From Bacteroidota bacterium (lineage in GTDB: Bacteria; Bacteroidota; Bacteroidia; Chitinophagales; Chitinophagaceae): a stretch of 64,000 bases of DNA. The notes below the pieces were generated by a model that ran no database searches, was not told the origin of the DNA, and worked only from the letters and a program-made list of their open reading frames with translations. Numbering within the stretch: position 1 is the first letter of the stretch; each line of letters opens with the position of its first letter. Both the position numbers and the translations under genes were made by a program. Below, piece by piece: positions 52,957-63,656 of this stretch. The stretch is from contig JABDDT010000006.1 of the NCBI GenBank assembly GCA_013287475.1, forward strand, positions 1-64,000, given 5' to 3'.

Positions 52957-53853
52957 ATGGATATCAACCGGAATAATTATGAAACTTCTTTTCTGCTCTA
53001 CCTGGACCGGGAACTCAGTCCTGTAGAAATGCTGAAGGTGGAAAAGTTTCTGACCGAAAATCCGGACCTGCAAAAAGAATTTGTTTTGCTGCAGCAAACT
53101 ATTTTTTTACCAGAGCAAATAGAATATGATCAGAAAGAACAGCTCTTTCATAAAGAAGAAAAACGCAGAATCATTCCATTGTACTGGCTACGGATTGCGG
53201 CTTCTGTAATTATTTTACTGGCTGCAGGCTGGATTATATTAACAAAGGTTTCAAATAATCATCAGAGAGAAATGGCAGTGAATAATCGGAACCCATTAAA
53301 AATTTCTCCTGCGCCTGAAAAACTGGTTCCGGTAAAAAAGGAATTAAAAAATAATACGCAGACAGATCGTTTCGTGAAAAAGGATATTATAGAAAACAAT
53401 GAACAGTCAAATCAATCCAGGGAAAAGGAGATCACAAAAAAAGCTGCACAATTTAATCAGGGAAATGTAAAAGGATTACCGCAGAAAAATAATTCCATTC
53501 CTGTTCCGGAAGAATCTTTTGTGGCCTCTCAAAAATCAAATGCGGCATTGGAAATTCAGCCGGACCGACTTCATGCGGGTACCGATCCAAAACAGATTAC
53601 TGCCTTGCAAGGGACCCGGACTGCAGCCATGGTGTTGATTACTGCCGGAGCAAAGGATCAGATCAAAGTTGAAAATACTGATTTGAAAGAACAGAATTTT
53701 CAAACAGACAATGCAATCAGTGTCGTTGCACTGGATGATCAGAATAAATCAATCTCGGGTTTCATTAATAAATTGACCAAACGCAATCCGGACGATGATA
53801 AAACAAACAATGCAAGAAAAGTTCGTGTAAGCGTTTTTCAAATCAGTTACTAA
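52957..53853 (+). CDS. Probable anti-sigma factor, membrane protein
   Basis: A 298-residue protein. Residues 1-75 are cytoplasmic and helical (FLLYLDRELSPVEMLKVEKFL), resembling a zinc-free anti-sigma domain. One membrane helix (LRIAASVIILLAAGWIIL, about 75-92) follows. The periplasmic part is Asn/Gln/Lys-rich, low-complexity and unassigned. The position directly after an ECF sigma gene is the main reason for the call; it has no firm family match. Confidence 0.65.
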   Translation: MDINRNNYETSFLLYLDRELSPVEMLKVEKFLTENPDLQKEFVLLQQTIFLPEQIEYDQKEQLFHKEEKRRIIPLYWLRIAASVIILLAAGWIILTKVSNNHQREMAVNNRNPLKISPAPEKLVPVKKELKNNTQTDRFVKKDIIENNEQSNQSREKEITKKAAQFNQGNVKGLPQKNNSIPVPEESFVASQKSNAALEIQPDRLHAGTDPKQITALQGTRTAAMVLITAGAKDQIKVENTDLKEQNFQTDNAISVVALDDQNKSISGFINKLTKRNPDDDKTNNARKVRVSVFQISY

Positions 53854-53869
53854 TAAATAATCATTCAAA

Positions 53870-54721
53870 ATGAAGAAAGTTTTTACTATCCTGGCATTCG
53901 TATGTATTGGGATGAAGGGATTCAGCCAGAAGGATTCTATCCGTCTGAAAAGCAGCAGCGATACGACCACCACACGTGCAGGCAAAGATTCAGATTCCTG
54001 TTGTGATTCGCATGACTGGCACGATATGCATGGCTGGCATCACATGCCCTGGCCCATGCCGCCACATCATTGGGATAATCATGCGAAGCCTTCCAACCTC
54101 AGCACTAACTGGCTGATTGTGGATCTGGGATTCGCAAATTATACTGACAAAACAAATTATTCTGGAATGACAGCCCAGGCTTTCGCGCCCGGCAGTAAGG
54201 CATATTGGTTTAGTCTGAAAAATAACAAATCAGTCGATGTGAATATCTGGTTATTTATGCAACGGCTTAATCTGATTAAACATGTTGTGAATCTGAAATA
54301 TGGTTTGGGTATTGAATTAAATAACTACCGGTACGAAACAAATATTAAATACCTCACCAATCCGACAGAAGTGATTATGGATACGGTATCATATAGTAAG
54401 AATAAACTGGCGACGGATTATGTTACAGTTCCATTCATGATCAATTTTAATTTTACGCCAAATCTTAAAGAAGGTTTTGGTATTTCTGTCGGAATGAGTG
54501 CTGGTTATCTCTATTCTTCCCGTCAAAAACTTATCAGTGGTGAGTTTGGCAAACATAAAACATTTAACGACTTTGATTTGAATCCCTGGAAACTTTCCTG
54601 GATCGCAGAAGTCCAGCTCGGACCTGTAAAACTCTATGGTTCGCTGGCTACAAAAACTATATTTAATAGTCAGGGTTTGGACCAGGTTCCGTATACTTTT
54701 GGGATCAGACTCAGCAATTAA
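53870..54721 (+). CDS. Outer-membrane beta-barrel protein with His/Trp-rich N-terminal segment
   Basis: A 283-residue exported protein (signal peptide ending GFSQ). Residues 40-71 of the precursor are a remarkable acidic/histidine segment with eight His, four Trp and a Cys-Cys pair, for example HDWHDMHGWHHMPW. The rest is an alternating beta pattern with PorT/OmpW-like strands and a C-terminal YTFGIRLSN. The third gene of the sigma operon is the likely target or sensor of the regulon. Metal binding by the segment is inference. The stop codon is immediately followed by a heptamer array. Confidence 0.7.
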   Translation: MKKVFTILAFVCIGMKGFSQKDSIRLKSSSDTTTTRAGKDSDSCCDSHDWHDMHGWHHMPWPMPPHHWDNHAKPSNLSTNWLIVDLGFANYTDKTNYSGMTAQAFAPGSKAYWFSLKNNKSVDVNIWLFMQRLNLIKHVVNLKYGLGIELNNYRYETNIKYLTNPTEVIMDTVSYSKNKLATDYVTVPFMINFNFTPNLKEGFGISVGMSAGYLYSSRQKLISGEFGKHKTFNDFDLNPWKLSWIAEVQLGPVKLYGSLATKTIFNSQGLDQVPYTFGIRLSN

Positions 54722-54995
54722 CGCTTAACGCTTAACGCTTAACGCTTAACGCGGAACGCTTAACGCGGAACGCGGAACGCGGAACGCGGAACGCGTAACG
54801 CTTAAAGCGGAAGGCTTAATGCATTCGACAAATAAGAACGGAAAATTATGAGATAAAATCAGAGCACTTAGGTGCTCTTTTTTTTGTAATAATAAACAAT
54901 AAAATAAAAAAAAGTCCCGCGTTAAGCGTTTCGCTTTGGGCGTTCCGCGTTAAGCGTTAAGCGTTACGCGTTGAGTGTTAAGCCTTAAGCTTTAT
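54719..54995. repeat. Mirrored heptamer array enclosing a terminator
   Basis: The left arm (54719-54820; acgctta, acgcgga, in pure and mixed runs) and the right arm (54917-54993; gttaagc, gtttcgc, gttccgc, gttacgc) are inverted. The intrinsic terminator of the upstream operon lies in the loop. No gene in the 375-base gap between 54721 and 55097. Confidence 0.95.
54861..54885 (+). terminator. Intrinsic terminator of the ECF operon
   Basis: Perfect arms agagcac/gtgctct with loop ttag are followed by eight T. It is separated from the stop codon by 140 bases, nearly all of it array. Confidence 0.93.
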
Positions 54996-55096
54996 TCCCT
55001 TCATTGGAATAAAATCAGATTTGGAATGATATCATAAAATTATGAACATACAAAATATATGAGCACCTGCCAGCGTTGAAAATTAAACTCCGTGCT

Positions 55097-55666
55097 ATGA
55101 ATTTTCAAAAAATGCTGTTGGCAGGTATGACTGCCATGAGTTTGCTGGGATTTCGTGGAACAGATAACAGAACTTCAAGCAAACGTTTTTTTCACAGACA
55201 GCTCAATGGACAGGTTTATGTTGTCGTTGTTAAATCGAATTATGAGTTAAAAGTTTATGATGATGATGGCTGGTACGCCACTTACCCTGCCGTATTCGGC
55301 AGTAAATCCCTCGATGATAAAATGATGGAAGGAGATCGCAAAACGCCGGAAGGAACTTTTCATATTGCTTCCAAAAGGCCCCATGAAAAATGGGATAAAA
55401 TGATGCTGATAGATTTTCCGACCAAATCAGATATTGATAAATTTAATGAAAGAAAATCCAGGGGACTCATTCCAAAGTCTGCAAAAATCGGAGGCGGTAT
55501 TGCCATCCATGGCACCTGGCCGCACGATGATATGGCGGTTGATTTATTCCAAAACTGGACCAATGGATGTATCTCATTGAAAAATGAAGATGTTGATGAA
55601 CTCTACGATCTTCTTCCGGTGGGAGCTACGGTGCAGATTGAGAAAGAGGAAAAAGCGCAACAATAA
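55097..55666 (+). CDS. L,D-transpeptidase (YkuD domain)
   Basis: A protein of 189 residues from the ATG at 55097; the TTG at 55076 lies further upstream. Hydrophobic N-terminus (MLLAGMTAMSLLGFRG) suggests export or anchoring. The catalytic YkuD block is split as GGGIAIHGTWPHDD (His) and NWTNGCISLKNEDVDELYDLL (Cys, Asn-Gly-Cys). Such enzymes make 3-3 peptidoglycan crosslinks or attach proteins to the wall. The stop codon is the first bases of an aattgtt array. It is convergent with acs. Confidence 0.9.
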   Translation: MNFQKMLLAGMTAMSLLGFRGTDNRTSSKRFFHRQLNGQVYVVVVKSNYELKVYDDDGWYATYPAVFGSKSLDDKMMEGDRKTPEGTFHIASKRPHEKWDKMMLIDFPTKSDIDKFNERKSRGLIPKSAKIGGGIAIHGTWPHDDMAVDLFQNWTNGCISLKNEDVDELYDLLPVGATVQIEKEEKAQQ

Positions 55667-55745
55667 TTGTTAATTGTCAATTGTTAATTGTAAATGGAAT
55701 TTCAATATATCGTTTACAATAAACAATTATCCATTAACAATTAAA
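55664..55745. repeat. Mirrored heptamer array (aattgtt) over two stop codons
   Basis: The left arm (55664-55699; taattgt, taattgt, caattgt) and the right arm (55716-55745; acaataa, acaatta, tccatta) are inverted with a spacer of about 17 bases. It contains the TAA of the transpeptidase and the TAA of acs. The genes are convergent. Confidence 0.9.
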
Positions 55746-57690
55746 GTCGTCCTGCTTTTATCTCCTCCACCACAGTCGGATCAACCAGCGTGCTTATATC
55801 GCCTAGATTTTCCATTTCGCCCTCAGCAATTTTACGAAGTATGCGTCGCATTATTTTTCCGCTACGCGTTTTTGGTAGTCCGGAAACGAATTGGATTTTG
55901 TCTGGTTTGGCAATGGCGCCAATTACCTGATTAACCATTTTTGATACGCCCGTTTTATCATCTCCTGAAACATGATGCTGGCGGTTAAGTGTTACAAAAG
56001 CATAAATGCCCTGGCCCTTGATATCATGAGGGAATCCCACAACGGCACTTTCTACAACATCAGGATACATATTAATGGCATTTTCAACTTCAGCTGTCCC
56101 GATCCTGTGACCGCTCACATTTAACACGTCATCTACACGGCCTGTAATTCGATAATTCCCTTCGGCATCCCGAAGTGCGCCATCTCCTGTGAAATATAAA
56201 TCGGGATAGGTTGCAAAATAATTCAAACGACATCTTTCATGATCCCCATATGTAGTTCGGATAATCGAAGGCCACGGAAAGCGGATACAGAGATTGCCCG
56301 ACACTGTATCGCCCTTCGCATCCCTGCGGAATACTCCGTCTTTTCCTGCATCTGAACCAGGAACCGGATGGCCTTTTTCATCAACCAGCAATGGAATAAT
56401 ACCCGGTAGAGGAAGGGTAGCATAGGAAGGTTTGCCATGACTGATCCCGGCAAGGTTTGATATCATGATACCACCGGTTTCTGTTTGCCACCAGGTATCC
56501 ACAATGGGACAACGATGACGGCCGATATTTTCATCATACCAATGCCAGGCTTCTTCATTGATCGGTTCTCCGACAGTTCCTAATACGCGCAGAGATTGCA
56601 GACTTTTATTTTTTAATGGCTCAGTCCCAAATCCCATCAGGCTTCGAATGGCCGTTGGTGCTGTATAAAATATATTCACCTTGTATTTGTCCACGATATC
56701 CCAGAACCTTCCTGCATCAGGAAAACTGGGAATTCCTTCAAACATGATGGTTGTTGCTCCTGCACAGAGAGGTCCGTATATGGTATAACTATGTCCTGTG
56801 ATCCAGCCCACATCGGCAGTACAGAAATAAATATCTCCGGGTTTATATTGAAATACGTTTACAAAACTATAGGTGGTGTAAATCATATAGCCGGCACAGC
56901 TGTGTACAACACCTTTTGGTTTTCCTGTCGAACCGGAAGTGTAAAGTATGAAGAGCATATCTTCCGCATCCATGGTTTCAGCGGGCATTTCGTCCTGTGT
57001 AATTTTAGCCAGTTCATCATGCCACCACACATCTCTTCCGGAAATCATGCTCACCTCATTGCCCAGATGTTTGCAAACGATTACTTTTTGAATATATGAT
57101 GTCTTCTGAAGGGCCTCATCGATTACAGATTTCAACCGGATATCTTTCGGACCCCTGTTGCCTCCATCTGCTGTAATAACAATATTACATTTAGCATCTT
57201 CAATCCGATCGGCAATACTTTGTGCAGAAAAACCACCAAAAACAACCGAATGAATGGCGCCCATTCTTGCACATGCCAGTACGGCAATAGCGAGTTCAGG
57301 AATCATCGGCATGTAGATACAAACGCGATCACCTTTTCTGACTCCGTTATTTTTTAACACCTGCACAAAACGGCAAACAGAAATATAGAGTTCCCGGTAA
57401 CTGAGAATCCTGTTTTTTTGAGAAGGGTCATTGGGTTCCCAGATAATGGCCGGCTGATCGGCCTTGTCTGCAAGATGGCGGTCAAGACAGTTCTCCGTAA
57501 TATTTAATTTTGCGCCTTCAAACCAACGTACGCGCGGTTCTTTGAAGTTCCATTCCAGCACTTTGTCCCATTTCTTTTTCCATGTAAAATTTTCAGCTAC
57601 TCCGCCCCAGAATTTTTCAGGTTGTTCTATGCTGATTTTGTACTGTTCCAGATATTCTTCGAAGCTTTTGATCTGATAAGGGAAACTCAT
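55741..57690 (-). CDS. acs: Acetyl-CoA synthetase
   Basis: A 649-residue AMP-forming acetate-CoA ligase. The ATP loop YTSGSTGKPKGVVHS, the acetate pocket WWQTETGG and the C-terminal acetylatable lysine (TRSGKIMRRILR) are present. Length and N-terminal domain are those of Acs. It activates acetate for the central metabolism. It is divergent from the sugar porter gene across 74 bases that contain only short AT-rich sequence. Confidence 0.97.
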   Translation of the reverse strand: MSFPYQIKSFEEYLEQYKISIEQPEKFWGGVAENFTWKKKWDKVLEWNFKEPRVRWFEGAKLNITENCLDRHLADKADQPAIIWEPNDPSQKNRILSYRELYISVCRFVQVLKNNGVRKGDRVCIYMPMIPELAIAVLACARMGAIHSVVFGGFSAQSIADRIEDAKCNIVITADGGNRGPKDIRLKSVIDEALQKTSYIQKVIVCKHLGNEVSMISGRDVWWHDELAKITQDEMPAETMDAEDMLFILYTSGSTGKPKGVVHSCAGYMIYTTYSFVNVFQYKPGDIYFCTADVGWITGHSYTIYGPLCAGATTIMFEGIPSFPDAGRFWDIVDKYKVNIFYTAPTAIRSLMGFGTEPLKNKSLQSLRVLGTVGEPINEEAWHWYDENIGRHRCPIVDTWWQTETGGIMISNLAGISHGKPSYATLPLPGIIPLLVDEKGHPVPGSDAGKDGVFRRDAKGDTVSGNLCIRFPWPSIIRTTYGDHERCRLNYFATYPDLYFTGDGALRDAEGNYRITGRVDDVLNVSGHRIGTAEVENAINMYPDVVESAVVGFPHDIKGQGIYAFVTLNRQHHVSGDDKTGVSKMVNQVIGAIAKPDKIQFVSGLPKTRSGKIMRRILRKIAEGEMENLGDISTLVDPTVVEEIKAGRL

Positions 57691-57764
57691 ATAGTTGCAA
57701 TCGTTTGAACCCTAAATTTAGTGAGTATTTTTTTCATACCTTATGCCCTCATAACGATTGCTGA

Positions 57765-59108
57765 ATGAAAATTAACTCCTTCCTACTCCGTTGTACGCTG
57801 ATTGCCGCATTGGGCGGTTTTTTATTTGGTTTCGAGACTGCTGTTATTTCCGGTGCGGAAAAAACCATACAGCAGCTTTGGTCGCTCAGTGATTTTTTAT
57901 TGGGATTCACGGTAGCTGCCAGTTTAATCGGAACTGTGATCGGATCAATGATTGCTGGCAGGCCGGCACAGCGTTATGGTCGTAAAAAAGTTCTGATGGC
58001 CATTGCCCTGATGTACCTGGTTTCCGCAATCGGTTGTTCCCTCACTCCTACATGGATATTGTTTATTATTTTCCGTATGGTGGGCGGAATTGCCGTAGGT
58101 GCTTCTTCTGTTGTAGGACCTATGTATATCTCAGAGATCTCACCTGCTGCTGTACGGGGACGACTCACCGGTATGTTTCAATTGAATATTGTAATCGGAA
58201 TTTTAGTGGCTTTTCTTACCAACTTCGCCTTCCTGCATATCGGAGCAGGTTCCTGGCGATGGATGGTGGGCATCATGGTGATACCGGCAGGACTCTTTGC
58301 ACTTTTATTACGGATCATTCCTGAGAGTCCGCGATGGCTGATATTAAATGACAGGGATGAAGAAGCAGCACGCATTTTTGTACGTACGGGTGAGCCCGAC
58401 GGTAAGGCTGTTATCAATGAAGAACATGCATTGCTTTCAGGAGAAGAGAAGCTCATACATCATGCTCCTGAAGAAAAATTATTCAGTGGAAAATACCGCA
58501 AGCCCATTCTTTATGCTGTTCTTCTCGCCATGTTTAACCAGCTTTCAGGAATTAATGCAATTTTATATTACGCACCGCGCATTTTTGAAATGGCGGGCTT
58601 TAGCAAGCAGGCTTCTTTTCTGCAACCGGTTTATATTGGCGGCGCCAATTTGATATTTACACTTCTCGGTATGTCTATCATCGATAAAGTCGGAAGAAAA
58701 ACATTATTGATTACAGGTGCGATTGGAACGATGATATTTTTACTCCTCACGGCTTTTACTTTTAATACCGGCACCTCCGGTCATTTTGTAATTGTATACC
58801 TGGTCGGCTTTATTGCATTTTTTGGTTTATCGCAGGGAGCAGTCATCTGGGTTTTTATATCTGAAATTTTCCCGAATTCTGTTCGGTCACAAGGAAGCTC
58901 TCTGGGTAGTTTCACACACTGGATTATGGCTGCAATTATTGCGTGGACCTTCCCGATTATCGTGAATGCAAGTCCCAACGGAGGATTTTACTCATTTATT
59001 TTCTTCAGCTGTATGGTATTTGTATCCCTGATTTTTATTTGGAGAGTCATGCCTGAAACCAAAGGACGAACTCTCGAACAAATTCAGAAAGATCTTGGTA
59101 TAGTCTGA
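57765..59108 (+). CDS. Sugar porter, MFS family
   Basis: A 447-residue transporter with 12 membrane helices. Sugar-porter signatures: GGFLFGFETAVISGAE in helix 1, RYGRKK in loop 2-3, PESPRWL before the central loop and PETKGRTLEQI at the end. Close to XylE/GalP/AraE-type proton-coupled hexose or pentose transporters. It might import galactose or glucose released by the secreted trehalase and glucosidases. It is followed by a mirrored octamer array. Confidence 0.92.
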   Translation: MKINSFLLRCTLIAALGGFLFGFETAVISGAEKTIQQLWSLSDFLLGFTVAASLIGTVIGSMIAGRPAQRYGRKKVLMAIALMYLVSAIGCSLTPTWILFIIFRMVGGIAVGASSVVGPMYISEISPAAVRGRLTGMFQLNIVIGILVAFLTNFAFLHIGAGSWRWMVGIMVIPAGLFALLLRIIPESPRWLILNDRDEEAARIFVRTGEPDGKAVINEEHALLSGEEKLIHHAPEEKLFSGKYRKPILYAVLLAMFNQLSGINAILYYAPRIFEMAGFSKQASFLQPVYIGGANLIFTLLGMSIIDKVGRKTLLITGAIGTMIFLLLTAFTFNTGTSGHFVIVYLVGFIAFFGLSQGAVIWVFISEIFPNSVRSQGSSLGSFTHWIMAAIIAWTFPIIVNASPNGGFYSFIFFSCMVFVSLIFIWRVMPETKGRTLEQIQKDLGIV

Positions 59109-59187
59109 AAGTGTGGTAGTGTGGTAGTGTGGTAGTACTAATCACTTCACTACCACTCTTCCATACTACCACACTACCACACTTTCT
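59108..59187. repeat. Mirrored octamer array (agtgtggt)
   Basis: The left arm (59108-59136) has three units gtgtggta. The right arm (59155-59187) is the reverse complement. The short loop is about 18 bases. It starts at the stop codon of the porter gene. Confidence 0.93.
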
Positions 59188-59190
59188 TCG

Positions 59191-59198
59191 TAAATTCG
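59191..59198 (+). promoter_or_regulatory. Candidate -7 box of gldA-eno
   Basis: The sequence taaattcg fits TAnnTTyG and lies 41 bases upstream of gldA. A heptamer array (59201-59235) would then form the gldA leader. Confidence 0.3.
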
Positions 59199-59200
59199 CA

Positions 59201-59235
59201 GGCCTTAGGCTTTACGCCTTATGCTTTAAGCTTTA
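59201..59235. repeat. Heptamer array in the gldA leader
   Basis: Units ccttagg, ctttacg, ccttatg, ctttaag and cttta lie between the candidate -7 box and the gldA ATG, in one orientation. Confidence 0.8.
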
Positions 59236-59238
59236 ATA

Positions 59239-61457
<2,219 letters not shown>

Positions 61458-61459
<2 letters not shown>

Positions 61460-61576
61460 GTATAAGAGTATAAGAAGTATAAGAAGTATAAGAAGTATAA
61501 GAGTATAAGAGTATAAGAGTATAAGAATGTGGGTTGCATTTACAGACTGTCAACTGTCAACTGCCTACTGTAAACT
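61458..61576. repeat. Octamer/nonamer array followed by heptamers
   Basis: agtataag units (61458-61527) include at least three nine-base versions (agtataaga). Then two and a half ctgtcaa/ctgccta heptamers appear at 61547-61573. No mirrored arm. Confidence 0.9.
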
Positions 61577-61586
61577 AATAATATAA

Positions 61587-61883
61587 GTGAAACAGTACTT
61601 AAACAAAATCCCTTCCTGGTTAAAAAACAAATATGTGCTTACGGCACTTTGTTTTACCGTCTGGGTATTATTTATTGATGATCGTGACTTTATTACAACT
61701 CATTTCCGGCATGTAAAAGAATTACATAAGCTGGAAGCAAGGAAATTGTATTTCGAAGAACAGATAAAAACAGTCAGCAGGGAACTGGATCAGCTAAAAT
61801 CCAACCCGGCAACACTGGAGAAATATGCCCGCGAGAAATACCTGATGAAACGTGATAATGAGGATTTGTTCGTTGTTAAATAG
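61587..61883 (+). CDS. Septum formation initiator, DivIC/FtsB family
   Basis: A 98-residue bitopic membrane protein. One membrane helix (VLTALCFTVWVLFI, about residues 17-30) is followed by a leucine-zipper coiled coil (LEARKLYFEEQI...ELDQLKS) and the DivIC/FtsB-type end EKYAREKYLMKRDNEDLFV. It acts in divisome assembly with FtsL/FtsQ. The start is GTG at 61587. The upstream gap is entirely array. In Chitinophagaceae it commonly follows eno, as here. Confidence 0.9.
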   Translation: MKQYLNKIPSWLKNKYVLTALCFTVWVLFIDDRDFITTHFRHVKELHKLEARKLYFEEQIKTVSRELDQLKSNPATLEKYAREKYLMKRDNEDLFVVK

Positions 61884-62391
61884 CTTAGGGCGTAAAGCAT
61901 AAAGCGTAAGGCATAACGCGTAAGGCATAACGCCGAACGCTAAACGCTGAACGCGGAACGCTAAACGCGGAACGCTAAACGCGGAACGCTTAACGCCTAA
62001 CGCGGAACGCGGAACGCCTAACGCAGAACGCTGAACGCCTAACGCAGAAGGCTAAGCGCTTTTCGCAAATAACGAACACCGTCAACCGCCAACGGCCAAC
62101 CGCTAACCATAATTGATCGCCCCCCAACAAAAGACTAAACCGACTTAAAAGCTTTTTGCCCGAGAATTAAGCTTATAAGGGCTTGAAACCCAGGTAATAA
62201 GGGCATAAGATTTTATTTGCATGACGCTGTTCCTGCATTGATAGGGGCGTTCCGCGTTCGGCATAGGCTTTAGGCTTTGGGCTTTAAGCTTTAGGCTTTG
62301 GGCTTTAAGCTTTAGGCTTTAGGCTTTAAGCTTTAGGCTTTAGGCTTTAGGCTTTGGGCTTTGGGCTTTAAGCTTTGGGCTTTAAGCTTTC
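61884..62391. repeat. Largest intergenic heptamer region
   Basis: The left array (61884-62110) passes through four unit types: gcgtaag/gcataaa, then acgctaa, acgcgga and acgcctaa, then ccgccaa/cggccaa. The right array (62244-62391) is mainly ctttagg/ctttggg/ctttaag and is only partly complementary to the left. The 130-base spacer (62111-62243) shows no gene. The whole gap to the next start (62497) is 613 bases and holds only this. Confidence 0.95.
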
Positions 62392-62496
62392 AACAATGAT
62401 AAAAACTTTTGATAATTAACGCAATAACGCAAATGGTATGACGTTTTTACTATCGGACGGTTCTTTTTTACTGCTTTCTGATTATTGGACATTCAA

Positions 62497-62754
62497 ATGG
62501 TTTCGCCTATGACACTCTTTACACCGGAGGATCTTTTACGGTATTTGTATAAAGAGTCTTCCCCCGAGTTAACAGCTGCAATTCAGGTTGCATTAGCTGA
62601 AAACTGGACACTTCGGGAACAAATGGAAGAATTACAAACATCTGTTAATCAATTAGATATTGAAAGACAAGTGGTTTCCCCACGCAGGGAAGTTGTATTG
62701 CGTGTGCTTCAATATGCGCGCGATACTGCCATAGAAACTACCTCCCTGGGCTAA
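62497..62754 (+). CDS. Small conserved helical protein
   Basis: A protein of 85 residues from ATG 62497 (or 81 from ATG 62509); a TTG at 62485 is also in frame. It is acidic and helical: TPEDLLRYLYKESSPELTAA then a basic REVVLRVLQYARDTA end. Its pattern (LLRYLY near the start, LQYARDT at the end) is one I associate with small hypothetical proteins of Chitinophagaceae, but no function is known. It lies between the largest array and nth. Confidence 0.7.
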   Translation: MVSPMTLFTPEDLLRYLYKESSPELTAAIQVALAENWTLREQMEELQTSVNQLDIERQVVSPRREVVLRVLQYARDTAIETTSLG

Positions 62755-62801
62755 TATTACTCCCGCCATATTTTAGCTTAATTTCGGAACATTTTCATCA
62801 A

Positions 62802-63443
62802 ATGACCCGGAAAGAGCGATTCGATTTTGTCATAAAATGGTTCAGTGAACATGCCCCGGAGCCTGAAACAGAGCTCGTTTTTGATAACCCCTACCAATTA
62901 CTGGTCTCTGTAATTCTATCTGCCCAGTGCACCGACAAGAGAGTTAACCTTACCACGCCTGCGTTTTTTGCTCATTTTCCCTGTCCAGGCTCTCTGGCAA
63001 AAGCCCATTTTGATGAGGTATTTCCCTTCATCAGAAGCATTTCTTATCCCAACAACAAAACAAAGCACCTGATCGGCATGGCAAACATGCTGGTAAAGGA
63101 TTTTAAGGGCGAAGTGCCGCTGACAGTTGAAGAGTTGATGAAGCTCCCTGGGGTCGGGAGAAAAACGGCGAACGTAATAACATCCGTAATAGACCAGCAA
63201 CCCAATATGGCGGTCGATACACATGTATTTCGTGTTGCAGCCCGTATCGGATTAACCATAGGCGCAAAAACTCCACTCGCCGCAGAAAAACAATTGATAC
63301 AATTTATTCCCAGAGAACTCATACATAAAGCACATCACTGGCTGATACTGCATGGCCGTTATATTTGCGTGGCACGCAAACCAAAATGCGAAGAGTGCGG
63401 CGTGCGTCCGGTTTGTAAATACTTTAAAAAGCTTAACGCGTAA
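62802..63443 (+). CDS. nth: Endonuclease III
   Basis: A 213-residue DNA glycosylase/AP lyase that removes oxidised pyrimidines. The helix-hairpin-helix LPGVGRKTANV holds the catalytic lysine, and VDTHVFRVAARIGL the catalytic aspartate. The [4Fe-4S] cluster cysteines are spaced C-x6-C-x2-C-x5-C at the end (CVARKPKCEECGVRPVCKYF). After the usual FKK end, the residues Leu-Asn-Ala and the stop codon are read from the heptamer array. Confidence 0.96.
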   Translation: MTRKERFDFVIKWFSEHAPEPETELVFDNPYQLLVSVILSAQCTDKRVNLTTPAFFAHFPCPGSLAKAHFDEVFPFIRSISYPNNKTKHLIGMANMLVKDFKGEVPLTVEELMKLPGVGRKTANVITSVIDQQPNMAVDTHVFRVAARIGLTIGAKTPLAAEKQLIQFIPRELIHKAHHWLILHGRYICVARKPKCEECGVRPVCKYFKKLNA

Positions 63444-63656
63444 CGCTTAACGCTTAACGCTTAACGCGGAACGCTTAACGCCATTAGTTGCATTCATAAT
63501 AATTAAGCACAAATCAATTCTGATTGGTTAAAAAATCGAAATTGTACTTACTTAAATCTTTTAATTTAAAAAACTTTATACATTATGCCTTACGCCAAAC
63601 GCTTTACGCTTTACGCGTTACGCGTTAAGCGTTAAGCGTTAAGCGTTCCGCGTAAA
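63431..63656. repeat. Mirrored heptamer array up to the next start codon
   Basis: The left arm (63431-63483; gcttaac, gcgtaac, gcggaac) and the right arm (63585-63656; cttacgc, ctttacg, gttacgc, gttaagc, gttccgc) are inverted around about 100 AT-rich bases. The right arm ends at the ATG at 63657. Confidence 0.93.
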
